DNA of 64,000 nucleotides, from contig JANXDZ010000002.1 in assembly GCA_025059075.1 (NCBI GenBank), forward strand, positions 248,001 to 312,000. Direction: 5' to 3'. Below, one piece after another: positions 34,420 to 42,904 of this stretch; positions within the stretch are counted from its first letter, which is position 1; each line of letters opens with the position of its first letter. The notes beneath the pieces are model-generated. The model was not told the origin of the DNA, did not search any database, and saw only the letters and a list, made by a program, of their open reading frames with translations. This DNA comes from Sulfolobales archaeon (lineage in GTDB: Archaea; Thermoproteota; Thermoprotei_A; Sulfolobales; Desulfurococcaceae). The translations under genes were made by a program, and so were the position numbers.

Positions 34420-34498
34420 CTACATTTCACTCTCTAAGTACATTTATAAAGCTGATCTTTTATACTCTATCAATAAGCCATTAGGTAAGAGGTCAGTG

Positions 34499-34951
34499 CT
34501 ATAAACGTAGTGTTAGAAGATTTTGCCTCAGATAATCATTTATTTCCTCAAGCGCTTTACTTCGAATTATTTTTATAAACTCTTCGTTTGTAAACAGCTC
34601 TGTTAACTTAGCGAGGAACTTCACATACCCCTTAGGATCTTTTATAACTAGTAGGAAGACGATGTCAACAGGGATCTCAACTTTTTGTTCATCCATCTTC
34701 CTAAATGTAACTTCGCGATCAGTCTTAACTATGACTAGTGCCTCTTTTTCAACGTGTTCAACGTCGGCATGAGGTATGGCTACATTGAAATCCTCCTTTA
34801 CAACGAGGCCTGTCGGATACTTCTCCTCTCTTTCAAGCAGCGCTTCCCGATAAGTCTTCTTAACATACCCCATTTCATACAACTTCTCAGATAATAGAGT
34901 TAATAGCTCATTGCGTTCACGAGCTTTTAAATTAAACATAAGTATATCCAT
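34499..34951 (-). CDS. PTS EIIA domain protein (fructose/nitrogen type), orphan
   Basis: About 150 residues matching the EIIA type 2 fold: R-E-A-L-L-E-R-E-E-K-Y-P-T-G near 36-48, then N-V-A-I-P-H-A-D with the phospho-acceptor His61. I choose ATG 34951 because AGGTG lies six bases before it; the in-frame GTG 34960 is part of that site. No EI, HPr or EIIBC is in the window. It could be phosphorylated by distant PTS enzymes, act as an EIIANtr-like regulator, or belong to a partial archaeal PTS. Confidence 0.85.
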   Translation of the reverse strand: MDILMFNLKARERNELLTLLSEKLYEMGYVKKTYREALLEREEKYPTGLVVKEDFNVAIPHADVEHVEKEALVIVKTDREVTFRKMDEQKVEIPVDIVFLLVIKDPKGYVKFLAKLTELFTNEEFIKIIRSKALEEINDYLRQNLLTLRL

Positions 34952-35028
34952 GATATACACCTGGTTTCTCTGAAATTACTGCCTTTATTTAAAGTTTGTA
35001 CAAATCCAATTAGGCACACTATCTAGAG

Positions 35029-35100
35029 TGTCCCCCGCCTCTGACACCTGCATTCACAGCATTCCCATTGGATTACTTATGCAGGCTCTTTAAGCGGGGG
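35029..35100 (-). ncRNA. H/ACA box guide sRNA (candidate)
   Basis: Read on the minus strand from 35100: 7-bp lower stem (CCCCCGC with GCGGGGG), an internal pocket of eight bases on each side (TTAAAGAG and TGTCAGAG), 7-bp upper stem (CCTGCAT with ATGCAGG), a 25-base apical part and ACA directly after the lower stem (35031-35029). The distance from the upper stem to ACA is 15 bases, inside the 14-16 rule for H/ACA pseudouridine guides. It begins 20 bases past the stop of the UPF0173 gene on the same strand and may be processed from its 3' end. A kink-turn in the apical part is not obvious. Target is unknown. Confidence 0.65.
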
Positions 35101-35119
35101 CATATAGATGATATGTACA

Positions 35120-35818
35120 TTAGGGGTAAATTAATTCTTCACCTGGCTTAAGTATTATGGTTTCCACTTTAGCCTTTGACTCAACAAGTTCCTTGAACTT
35201 AACGGGGTCTGCTGCTATTACTGGGAAAGTAGCGTAGTGCATTGGGACAACTATCTCAGGCTTAATCAATTCTACTGCTATAGATGCTTCCTCAACTCCC
35301 ATGGTGAAATGCCCTCCTATAGGTAGTAGCGCTATGTTTGGCTTATAGAGCCTTCCAATGAACTCCATTTCACTAAATAACCCTGTGTCTCCTGCGTGAT
35401 AAACTCTTACATCCCTACCTCCAACAACTACTCCAGTAGGTGACCCAATTCGAGAACTATGTAGAGCTGGAGTAAGTACTGCAAATAAGTTGTTTAAGCT
35501 TATTCTACCACCAATGTTTGCGCCAATTGCCTTAAGCCCCCTGGCCTCTAGTTCAATGGCTAAGTCATATACTGCTACTACAGTAGCTCCAGTTTCTCTA
35601 GCTATTGCCTCAGCATCACCAACGTGATCTAAGTGGTCATGCGTGATAAATATGTAGTCAATTCTCCCAGCTCTTCTAACGTAATCCGTAGGAGACACTG
35701 GTGAAAGAGGGTTTGAAATCCATGGATCTATGAGAACTCTTTTCTCAAGTCCATTAAGTCCAACAAGCCTTAATTCAAATGCTGAATGCCCAAAGTATCT
35801 TAATACAGCCACCTTCAC
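35120..35818 (-). CDS. UPF0173 metallo-beta-lactamase-fold hydrolase
   Basis: About 232 residues from GTG 35818 (M-K-V-A-V-L-R-Y-F-G-H-S-A-F), the usual start of this family; the frame could be extended to 35869. Metal motifs are T-H-D-H-L-D-H, H-A-G-D-T-G and P-M-H-Y-A-T. This UlaG-like group includes hydrolases of cyclic or lactone substrates, but most members are uncharacterised. It stands between a candidate H/ACA RNA and methionine aminopeptidase. Confidence 0.88.
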   Translation of the reverse strand: MKVAVLRYFGHSAFELRLVGLNGLEKRVLIDPWISNPLSPVSPTDYVRRAGRIDYIFITHDHLDHVGDAEAIARETGATVVAVYDLAIELEARGLKAIGANIGGRISLNNLFAVLTPALHSSRIGSPTGVVVGGRDVRVYHAGDTGLFSEMEFIGRLYKPNIALLPIGGHFTMGVEEASIAVELIKPEIVVPMHYATFPVIAADPVKFKELVESKAKVETIILKPGEELIYP

Positions 35819-36094
35819 CCACCACAATACCATCACGTAGCACAAGCTTAAAGCTCTACTCTCCAACAACTAGGAGTGATCTAGGTAATGGAGATGTAGC
35901 TTTATGAAGTAGTTACTAAAACCACAATGAATTCACTGAATCTACACCACAAGCCGCAGTGCCTATGAGTAATAGAAAATGGAGGAACCTTTGCTAGCAG
36001 AGGTGAAAGTAAAGTTTTAAACTACTTCCTGGAGTTAGAGGCTTGAGAATATAATATATAGTTTCTAGCTATGTATTAACCACGGGATTTCCTA

Positions 36095-36982
36095 ATGATT
36101 AATGAAGAAGTAGTTGAGAAGTACTTAAAGGCTGGCAGTATAGCTAGTAGAGTCAGGAGGGAGGTTGAATCATTAATAAAGCCTGAAGTAAGCTTAGTTA
36201 AGCTAGCTGAAGTTATTGAGGGGAGAATTAGGGAGCTCGGTGGTCAACCAGCGTTTCCAGTCAACATCTCAATCAATGAAGTTGCTGCTCACTATACTCC
36301 AACGCCCGGAGATCAATTCACGATCCCGGATTCCTCAATAGTTAAAATTGACATAGGAGTCCATGTAGATGGATATGTAGCTGATACAGCTACTACAGTA
36401 ACACTTAACCCTGCTTACGAACCACTACTTGAATCAGCTGAAAAAGCCCTTGAATCAGCGCTGAAAGTAGTTGGCAATGGAGTGCCAGTAAACTATGTTG
36501 GAAAGGTCATAGAGGACTCAATAAGGATGAGGGGGTTTAAACCAATAAGGAACTTAACTGGCCACAGTATGGATAGATTCATGATACATAGTGGTGTAAG
36601 CATACCTAACTACAATGACTATAGAGCTAGGTATAAGTTAGTTGATGGAGTTTACGCAATAGAGCCCTTTGCAACTAATGGAGAGGGATTAGTTAAAGAC
36701 ACTCCAACTGTAGCCATATACTCTCTTAGAGGAGCCCCTAAAGCACGAGATGAATTAATGAAAAAGCTTTGGGAGACTTATAGGACTCTACCATTCTGTT
36801 TAAGGTGGCTTTCAAAGACGTTTGAAAGCATTGATCTAGCTCAGAGGACTTTAAGAGAGTTAACGACTCATGGGAGAATTAATGCATACCCAGTTTTAGT
36901 TGAAGCATCTCGAGGCCTAGTATCACAGTATGAACACACAGTTTTAATAAATGGTAGAGAAGTCATCGTTACAACTATTTAA
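36095..36982 (+). CDS. map: Methionine aminopeptidase, type II
   Basis: A 295-residue archaeal MetAP2. The five metal ligands are visible: two Asp in K-I-D-I-G-V-H-V-D-G-Y-V-A-D, His in N-L-T-G-H-S-M-D, Glu in A-I-E-P-F-A and the last Glu in Y-E-H-T-V-L. The helical insertion that marks type II is present between the His and the last Glu. It removes the initiator methionine from nascent proteins. GAATATAATATATAG at about 36046-36060 is the likely TATA, giving a short leader. Confidence 0.96.
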   Translation: MINEEVVEKYLKAGSIASRVRREVESLIKPEVSLVKLAEVIEGRIRELGGQPAFPVNISINEVAAHYTPTPGDQFTIPDSSIVKIDIGVHVDGYVADTATTVTLNPAYEPLLESAEKALESALKVVGNGVPVNYVGKVIEDSIRMRGFKPIRNLTGHSMDRFMIHSGVSIPNYNDYRARYKLVDGVYAIEPFATNGEGLVKDTPTVAIYSLRGAPKARDELMKKLWETYRTLPFCLRWLSKTFESIDLAQRTLRELTTHGRINAYPVLVEASRGLVSQYEHTVLINGREVIVTTI

Positions 36983-37056
36983 CTACCTCAAATTAGTATT
37001 TAAACAACTATCAGAATTCAAAAATTAGTTACAAGCTATAAATGTAGGGTTAACTC

Positions 37057-38154
37057 ATGGCTGACTCAAGTTGGCTTGACTACGTTTGGCAGCTAATGTT
37101 CATAACTTTCTTCATAATGATAATTACTGGAACTAATCAGAGGATTCAAATGAAGATATGGATCTACGACATTAGGAGCAAGCTAAATGTAATAAGGAGC
37201 TATGCTGAGAGCAGTAGGGCTAAGATAATTGATGCATTAAGAAAGCTTGGAGCAAGAGATCCTGAGTACTCTATTGCTAAGTACATAGACTTCTTTGCAA
37301 TTAGCCCAGTTGAAATAGAGCCTATAGACATCATTAAAAGACTCGATCACATACTTAGAACTGAGGAGAGAGCAATAAAGAACTTCTTTGAGAAGCTGCT
37401 TCCAAATGCAGGTAAGTATGAAAGGAGCCTGCTTGAGTCATCACTTGAAGTAGCCATAGTGCTAAACTACCTGTATAAAGTCATTAGACACTACATACTC
37501 CTAGGGGAGAAGCAGAACAACTGGGTTTTAATAATGCAACTCCAGCTGCAAATGCCTGAGATAATGAAGGTAGCTGCTACATACTACAAGGCTTTAGATG
37601 CATTTATGAGCGCTAAACCAGTTGGAGATAGCGTTGGAGCTATAGTAGCATATAGATTGATTGAGGAATCAAATGTTCTATCAAGGAAGATAGTTGAAGA
37701 CACAGCGATTGTTGAAGCTAGGTTAGCTAGTAGAAGAGTATTCATTATAAAAGCCGAAGGACCTGGGTCTAACGTTGGAAAACCAGGTAAAGTGTTGTCA
37801 GACTTAGTTGAAGAATTCAATGGAAACATAGACTTAGTGATAACAGTTGATGCAGCGCTAAAACTTGAGGGGGAGGAGGATGGAGAAATATCTGAAGGAG
37901 TTGGAGCAGCAATAGGTGATCCAGGTCCTGAGAAAATAGCTATAGAGAGAGCTACAGCTAAGTACAACATACCCCTCAGAGCACTTGTAATAAAGATGGA
38001 TTTAGCATCAGCATTGAAACCCCTTAAAAAAGAGCTTTATGAAGCAGCTGAAAGAGCTGTAGACTACGTGAAGAGACTTATAGTTGAAAACACTCTTGAA
38101 AACGCCACAGTAATAGTTGCCGGCATAGGTAATACAGTTGGTGTAGCGCAATGA
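37057..38154 (+). CDS. DUF1512 family membrane-anchored protein
   Basis: A 365-residue archaeal protein with one N-terminal membrane helix (about 9-25, then N-Q-R-I-Q-M-K), a long helical middle and a C-terminal alpha/beta domain with G-I-G-N-T-V-G near the end and G-P-G-S-N-V-G-K-P-G-K in the middle. This matches DUF1512, which has no known function. Its stop overlaps the start of the next gene (ATGA), so it is translated with a membrane-bound zinc-ribbon protein, suggesting a two-part complex at the membrane. Confidence 0.82.
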   Translation: MADSSWLDYVWQLMFITFFIMIITGTNQRIQMKIWIYDIRSKLNVIRSYAESSRAKIIDALRKLGARDPEYSIAKYIDFFAISPVEIEPIDIIKRLDHILRTEERAIKNFFEKLLPNAGKYERSLLESSLEVAIVLNYLYKVIRHYILLGEKQNNWVLIMQLQLQMPEIMKVAATYYKALDAFMSAKPVGDSVGAIVAYRLIEESNVLSRKIVEDTAIVEARLASRRVFIIKAEGPGSNVGKPGKVLSDLVEEFNGNIDLVITVDAALKLEGEEDGEISEGVGAAIGDPGPEKIAIERATAKYNIPLRALVIKMDLASALKPLKKELYEAAERAVDYVKRLIVENTLENATVIVAGIGNTVGVAQ

Positions 38155-38417
38155 ACTTCGATCAAAACACGTTAATAATGATAGCTATAGTAGCAATGAT
38201 TATAGCCACAATAGTTAAGACGCTTTTAGACGTTTATAGGAGGCCTAAAGAACCTGTAACAGTTGTAAAGACATTGCTAAAGTGCATTGAGTGCGATTAC
38301 ATTCAGGAAGTAGATTACCAACAGGGGGATTTCATAGGCTTACTGAAGGGGAAATGCCCTAAGTGCTCTTCATCACTGAGAGTCAGAGGGATATATGCAA
38401 TCGAGTTAAAGGAATGA
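38151..38417 (+). CDS. Small membrane protein with a zinc ribbon
   Basis: An 88-residue protein with an N-terminal helix (about 8-25) and a zinc-ribbon formed by C-I-E-C and C-P-K-C about 24 residues apart. It shares four bases (ATGA) with the end of the DUF1512 gene, so the two are almost certainly partners. Function unknown; a protein- or nucleic-acid-binding adaptor is possible. Confidence 0.78.
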   Translation: MNFDQNTLIMIAIVAMIIATIVKTLLDVYRRPKEPVTVVKTLLKCIECDYIQEVDYQQGDFIGLLKGKCPKCSSSLRVRGIYAIELKE

Positions 38418-38443
38418 GGAGTTAAAGAGGGATGTAGAAAACA

Positions 38444-38452
38444 TTTATAAAT
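38444..38452 (+). promoter_or_regulatory. TATA box of the 5S rRNA gene
   Basis: TTTATAAAT is centred about 28 bases before the first base of the 5S gene at 38476, so the gene has its own promoter and is not part of an rRNA operon. Confidence 0.75.
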
Positions 38453-38475
38453 GCCCTTTTCTTTAGGTAGTTCTC

Positions 38476-38603
38476 GGCCCGACCCGGCCATAGCGGCTGG
38501 GCAACACCCGGTCCCATATCGAACCCGGAAGTTAAGCCAGCCGCGTTGGAGTTAGCTGTGAGATCCGCGAGGTCTCGCAGCTGCTCCAAGCTGGGATCGG
38601 GCC
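38476..38603 (+). rRNA. rrf: 5S ribosomal RNA
   Basis: The ends pair (GGCCCGA at 38476-38482 with TCGGGCC at 38597-38603) to form helix I. The internal loop sequence CCCATATCGAACCCGGAAG and AAGTTAAGCC are hallmark 5S segments, and the second arm ends with a long GC helix around GAGATCCGCGAGGTCTC. It is GC-rich against an AT-rich background, as in thermophiles. About 128 bases with the extended helix I. No 16S or 23S gene is near, a common archaeal arrangement. Confidence 0.97.
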
Positions 38604-38618
38604 TTTAGAGTTTGGTTT

Positions 38619-38684
38619 CCACATTACTAGGAACACCTCCATAGATATCGTTAGGGGAAATGCTTACTCGTGGAGATAATGTGG
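38619..38684 (+). repeat. Nested inverted repeat between 5S rRNA and ppsA
   Basis: CCACATTA (38619-38626) pairs with TAATGTGG (38677-38684); inside it CTCCA (38637-38641) pairs with TGGAG (38671-38675). The structure ends before the ppsA TATA box, so it is not part of the ppsA leader. It could end the 5S precursor, form a small RNA or be a protein site. Strand is arbitrary. Confidence 0.5.
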
Positions 38685-38697
38685 TATTTTCTAAAAG

Positions 38698-38708
38698 TAT
38701 TTATATTA
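38698..38708 (+). promoter_or_regulatory. TATA box of ppsA
   Basis: TATTTATATTA lies about 26 bases before the inferred start near 38730. GGTGGAG at 38742-38748 is the ribosome site for ATG 38755. Confidence 0.6.
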
Positions 38709-38754
38709 CCTAGAGTGATTTCTAGCTTTCAGTAAACAGACGGTGGAGTATTCA

Positions 38755-41235
38755 ATGAGTAACACACCTATGGGAGAAAGATTCATATTGTGGCTTGAGG
38801 ATGTAACTAAAGATGATACGATTCTTGTTGGAGGAAAGAATGCTAACTTAGGCGAAATGCTTAGAGCCGGCATACCAGTTCCCCCAGGCTTTGCTGTTAC
38901 AGCATATGCATTCAAGTACTTCTTGGAGAAGACGGGTTTAGGGGATAGCATTTACTCAATGCTTAAAAGACTTGATGTAAATGATAAGAAGGCTCTTGAT
39001 GAGACTACTGCTAAGATTAGGGAAATGATTAAGAATACTCCTATGCCTCCTGAAGTAGAGGAAGCTATTAGAAGAGCTTATAGAGAGCTTTCACTAAGGT
39101 TGAACATAGATGCAGCTAAGCTAAAAGTAGCTGTAAGAAGCAGTGCAACAGCTGAAGACATGCCTGAGGCAAGCTTTGCCGGTCAGCAGGAGACTTATCT
39201 CAACGTATATGGTGAAGACAATGTAGTTAGTAGAGTAAAGGACTGCTGGGCAAGCCTATTCACTGCTCGAGCAACGTTCTATAGAGTAGCGCAGGGCATA
39301 GCTCATGAAAAAGCATTAATGAGCGTCACGGTTCAAAAAATGGTTAACAGTAGATCTGCTGGAGTAATGTTCACTATACATCCAGTGACAGGGGATGAAA
39401 ACGTAATAGTTATTGAGAGCTCTTGGGGTCTTGGTGAAGCCGTTGTAGGTGGGAAAGTTACGCCAGATGAGTGGGTTGTAGATAAAAGTACTTTAAGCAT
39501 AATCAGCCAATCAATCAATAAGAAGAACTTAGCTATAGTCTTCAACTCAAAGTTGGGCAGAAACGAAGTCATAAATATACCTAACGAAAATTACCCCACA
39601 TTTGATCCAGATAAGCCAAGCCTTAATGAAGACGAGGTGAGGAGGCTTGCTGAACTAGGTTTACTCATAGAGAAACATTACGGCAAGGCTATGGACATTG
39701 AGTGGGCTATTGATGCAGATCTACCATTTCCACAGAGAGTATTCATAGTTCAAGCTAGACCTGAAACCGTTTGGAGCTCTAGAAAAACTAAAGTTAAGGA
39801 GGAGAAGGCTGTTGAAGCAAGAAGAGTAGTTAAGTTAACTGAAGCAAGGATTATTGCTAGAGGACTACCGGCTAGCCCAGGTATTGGAGCTGGAGTAGCG
39901 AAAGTAATACTTGATCCACATGGAAGGGAGGCCCAGGAGTTTAAGAATGGAGAAATCCTTGTAACTAAGATGACTGATCCAGATTGGGTTCCATTAATGA
40001 AAAAAGCCTCTGCAATAGTGACTAACGAAGGCGGCATGACTAGTCATGCAGCAATAGTGAGCCGTGAATTAGGAATACCATGCATAGTTGGCACAGGTAA
40101 TGCAACTGAAGTCATTAAGAGCGGGCTTGAAGTAACAGTTGATGGCAGTAGAGGAATAGTCTATGAAGGTATAGTTGAAGAACTAGCTAAGCCTAAAGTT
40201 GCGCCAGCACCTACTGCAGTTGTAACAGGTAGCTTAACTGCAAGCATTAGCTCTGAACAACTACTGCCTCTATACCCTGTTACAGCTACGAAAATATACA
40301 TGAACTTAGGCGAGCCAGACGCCATTGGCAAGTACTTAGATCTGCCGTTTGATGGAATAGGGTTAATGAGGATAGAGTTCATAATAAGTGACTGGGTGAA
40401 GTACCACCCACTATACTTAATTGAGCAAGGGAAGCCCCAATTATTTGTAGATAAGCTAGCTGAGGGAATAGCTAAAGTAGCTCAAGCAATATTCCCAAGA
40501 CCTATTGTAGTTAGATTCAGCGACTTTAAGACCAATGAGTATCGTGGATTAAAAGGCGGGGAGAAATATGAGCCTGAGGAGAGAAATCCAATGATCGGCT
40601 GGCGTGGAGTTAGTAGATACATTCATCCAAACTATGAGCAGGGATTTAGACTTGAAGTTAAGGCAATAAAGAAGATTAGAGAGGAAATGGGCTTAATCAA
40701 CGTATGGGTAATGCTGCCATTTGTTAGAACCACTTGGGAAGTTGAGAGAGCGTTAAAGATAATGGAGGAAGAGGGCCTGAGGAGAGGAAAGGACTTCAAG
40801 ATATGGGCTATGGCTGAAGTGCCGAGCATTGTATTCTTAGCAGACAAGTTCTCTGAACTCGTCGATGGCTTCAGCATTGGTAGCAACGACCTCACACAAT
40901 TAATTTTAGGAGCAGATCGTGATAATAATATACTCGCTGAAATGGGGTACTTTGATGAAAGAGATCCGGCTGTAAGGACTGCAATAAAGATGCTTATTGA
41001 AAAAGCTCATAGTAAGGGAGCTACTGTCAGTATATGTGGGCAGGCTCCGAGTGTATACCCAGAGATAGTGGAATTCCTAGTTGAAGCAGGCATAGATAGC
41101 ATAAGCGTTAATCCAGATGCCGTCGTATCTACTAGAAGACTTGTAGCTAGCATAGAGAGAAAAATAATGTTAAAGAAGCTTGAAATGCTTAAAGAAATTA
41201 TTTCAAGGCTAAACATATCTAACCTAAGGATCTAA
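38755..41235 (+). CDS. ppsA: Phosphoenolpyruvate synthase
   Basis: About 826 residues. The N-terminal ATP-grasp part contains [10 protein letters not shown] and [16 protein letters not shown]; the phospho-His is in the [12 protein letters not shown] loop; the C-terminal PEP barrel has G-S-N-D-L-T-Q and S-I-C-G-Q-A-P. It converts pyruvate plus ATP to PEP, AMP and phosphate. In many thermophilic archaea it drives gluconeogenesis. Start is ATG 38755 with GGTGGAG before it; GTG 38743 is inside that site. Cofactor logic fits with FBP aldolase/phosphatase and TpiA in the same window. Confidence 0.97.
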   Translation: MSNTPMGERFILWLEDVTKDDTILVGGKNANLGEMLRAGIPVPPGFAVTAYAFKYFLEKTGLGDSIYSMLKRLDVNDKKALDETTAKIREMIKNTPMPPEVEEAIRRAYRELSLRLNIDAAKLKVAVRSSATAEDMPEASFAGQQETYLNVYGEDNVVSRVKDCWASLFTARATFYRVAQGIAHEKALMSVTVQKMVNSRSAGVMFTIHPVTGDENVIVIESSWGLGEAVVGGKVTPDEWVVDKSTLSIISQSINKKNLAIVFNSKLGRNEVINIPNENYPTFDPDKPSLNEDEVRRLAELGLLIEKHYGKAMDIEWAIDADLPFPQRVFIVQARPETVWSSRKTKVKEEKAVEARRVVKLTEARIIARGLPASPGIGAGVAKVILDPHGREAQEFKNGEILVTKMTDPDWVPLMKKASAIVTNEGGMTSHAAIVSRELGIPCIVGTGNATEVIKSGLEVTVDGSRGIVYEGIVEELAKPKVAPAPTAVVTGSLTASISSEQLLPLYPVTATKIYMNLGEPDAIGKYLDLPFDGIGLMRIEFIISDWVKYHPLYLIEQGKPQLFVDKLAEGIAKVAQAIFPRPIVVRFSDFKTNEYRGLKGGEKYEPEERNPMIGWRGVSRYIHPNYEQGFRLEVKAIKKIREEMGLINVWVMLPFVRTTWEVERALKIMEEEGLRRGKDFKIWAMAEVPSIVFLADKFSELVDGFSIGSNDLTQLILGADRDNNILAEMGYFDERDPAVRTAIKMLIEKAHSKGATVSICGQAPSVYPEIVEFLVEAGIDSISVNPDAVVSTRRLVASIERKIMLKKLEMLKEIISRLNISNLRI

Positions 41236-41293
41236 CTCCTCTTTTTACTCTTATATTCTTCCACTTACCTTAATACTCGGTGGGGAAGGAGAT

Positions 41294-41629
41294 CTATCTC
41301 CTAATTAAACCACCAAATAATCCACCTAAAGCACAAATAATTGCTACAGTTATTAAAGCTGTAAACGCTACTCCAAAGCCAAGTATCCAGCCTACGATAG
41401 CTCCAATGAGGCCTCTAATAAGTCCTCCCAGTATCGCTAGCGCTAAGCCCAGTATAATTGCTCCAGTGATTCCAGCTAAGAAGCCTGCTGTAAAACCTCT
41501 TAAAGCTCCACGTGCAATTAGTCCAGCAACTATTCCTGCAATAAATGGGCCTATGAAGGGAATCCAGCACAATGTCATTAGTAAGAGGAAGCCTATAAAT
41601 GTCCCAGCTGCTATACTGCCCTGACCCAT
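41294..41629 (-). CDS. Glycine-rich small membrane protein
   Basis: About 111 residues with three or four hydrophobic Gly/Ala/Ile-rich helices (P-F-I-G-P-F-I-A-G-I-V-A-G-L) and a basic end. It resembles small archaeal membrane proteins of the DUF5518 kind, but I am not certain. ATG 41629 follows GGTGGAG; GTG 41641 is within that site. Monocistronic, convergent with ppsA. A plus-strand frame over the same bases is a shadow, being low-complexity Pro/Ala/Lys. Confidence 0.7.
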   Translation of the reverse strand: MGQGSIAAGTFIGFLLLMTLCWIPFIGPFIAGIVAGLIARGALRGFTAGFLAGITGAIILGLALAILGGLIRGLIGAIVGWILGFGVAFTALITVAIICALGGLFGGLIRR

Positions 41630-41809
41630 GGCCTTCTCCACCTATTGTAATTTATGCTAGTTCAATTCTCACTTACTACTAATATTAATTAATAGATGTA
41701 ATAAAAGTTAGGGCAGGAAAACCTCTAAGCTTAGCGTCGAATACTCCATGTTATAATTTAAAGTTTGTATAGTTAGTTATTATTGTTAAAATATGGGGTG
41801 TGTTTCTCT

Positions 41810-42895
41810 ATGGATGTAGCATTAGATGATCTAGTCATTAGAAGTGTTACTGGTTTTTGTAACACTTACTTAGAGTGGAGCAGTAGTGGAGTGAAGAACG
41901 CTGTTTTAGAAGCTATTGAATCTATTGAAAGCGTTACAAAAACACTAGAGACAGCAGGGCTCTCCGTCTGGACTAAGAGAATTTCTCTCCCAATTCCACG
42001 AATAGATTTATATAGAAAGATCCCTGGATTATTGTCTGAAGCTATCACTAAGAAGGATTACTTGCTTAGCGCTGGTTGTTATATGATTGAAGAAATCGAT
42101 TACGACACATTACTCAACTTAGTTGAGCTTGGAGCATACGTATGCCTAGCTTACTCAGATGAAGAAGTAGCTGTAAATAAGTTGACAAAGTACTTAATTA
42201 AACTTAGCAGCATAGACCCTATTTACACTACTCAAGTAGCTTTAAGTTTAAATGGCTTACCAGTAGAAACTCCATACTTCCCAATATCAACAAGCCTCTA
42301 CGGCAAGAGAATTGGAGTAAGCCTACTGTACCCTAATTACTTAGCTAAAGCATACAGTGAGGGAGGCTTAGAGGGCGTTAAAAAAGCACTTCTACGCGTA
42401 GAGAGAGAGCTAAGCAATTTACTAAAAGGAGTAAACATCTTCATAGATTATAGCATAAGCCCATGGAGGGATGAAAGTGTTGCTAGACTCATTGAGCTAG
42501 TCACTAATGCTAAACCATACTTAAATGGATTCCTCTATGGAATCCATGCGTTGAACAAGGCAATAGCAGAGGCTTCATTAATCCTCAGGAAGATGGGGGG
42601 CTTTAATAAAGTTATGCTCCCATACGCTGAGGATAGCTATTTAATAGAGCTTGGAGGCCGCGGCTTAATTAATGCAAGGGACTTCATCAGGTATTCAAGT
42701 GCTTCAGTACCTGGAGTAGACATGGTTGTAGTTCCCTTAGACGAATATGGGGTAAAGGGCTTAATACTTGATGCACTTGCAGTAGCCTACTTAAAGAACT
42801 ATCCAACAGGCCTTAGAGTAATACCCGTAGACAATGAGCCCGGCTCCATAGTTAAATTAGGTCGATTTGGAGAAGTATACGTACTCAATTACTAA
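41810..42895 (+). CDS. DUF711/UPF0210-like protein
   Basis: About 361 residues. The start M-D-V-A-L-D-D-L-V-I-R-S-V-T fits the opening strand of DUF711 proteins, and V-M-L-P-Y-A-E-D near residue 265 resembles their M-L-P-x-x-E-D segment. ATG 41810 follows GGGGTG; a TTG at 41783 lengthens it by nine codons. DUF711 proteins are distantly related to pyruvate-formate-lyase-like folds and have no agreed function. The family call is moderate. Confidence 0.62.
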   Translation: MDVALDDLVIRSVTGFCNTYLEWSSSGVKNAVLEAIESIESVTKTLETAGLSVWTKRISLPIPRIDLYRKIPGLLSEAITKKDYLLSAGCYMIEEIDYDTLLNLVELGAYVCLAYSDEEVAVNKLTKYLIKLSSIDPIYTTQVALSLNGLPVETPYFPISTSLYGKRIGVSLLYPNYLAKAYSEGGLEGVKKALLRVERELSNLLKGVNIFIDYSISPWRDESVARLIELVTNAKPYLNGFLYGIHALNKAIAEASLILRKMGGFNKVMLPYAEDSYLIELGGRGLINARDFIRYSSASVPGVDMVVVPLDEYGVKGLILDALAVAYLKNYPTGLRVIPVDNEPGSIVKLGRFGEVYVLNY

Positions 42896-42904
42896 TGCTT
42901 AAAA

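Noticed and set aside
41280-41624. 114-codon plus-strand ORF rich in Pro, Lys and Ala
   Set aside because: It mirrors the Gly-rich membrane protein on the minus strand, which has a proper ribosome site and helices.
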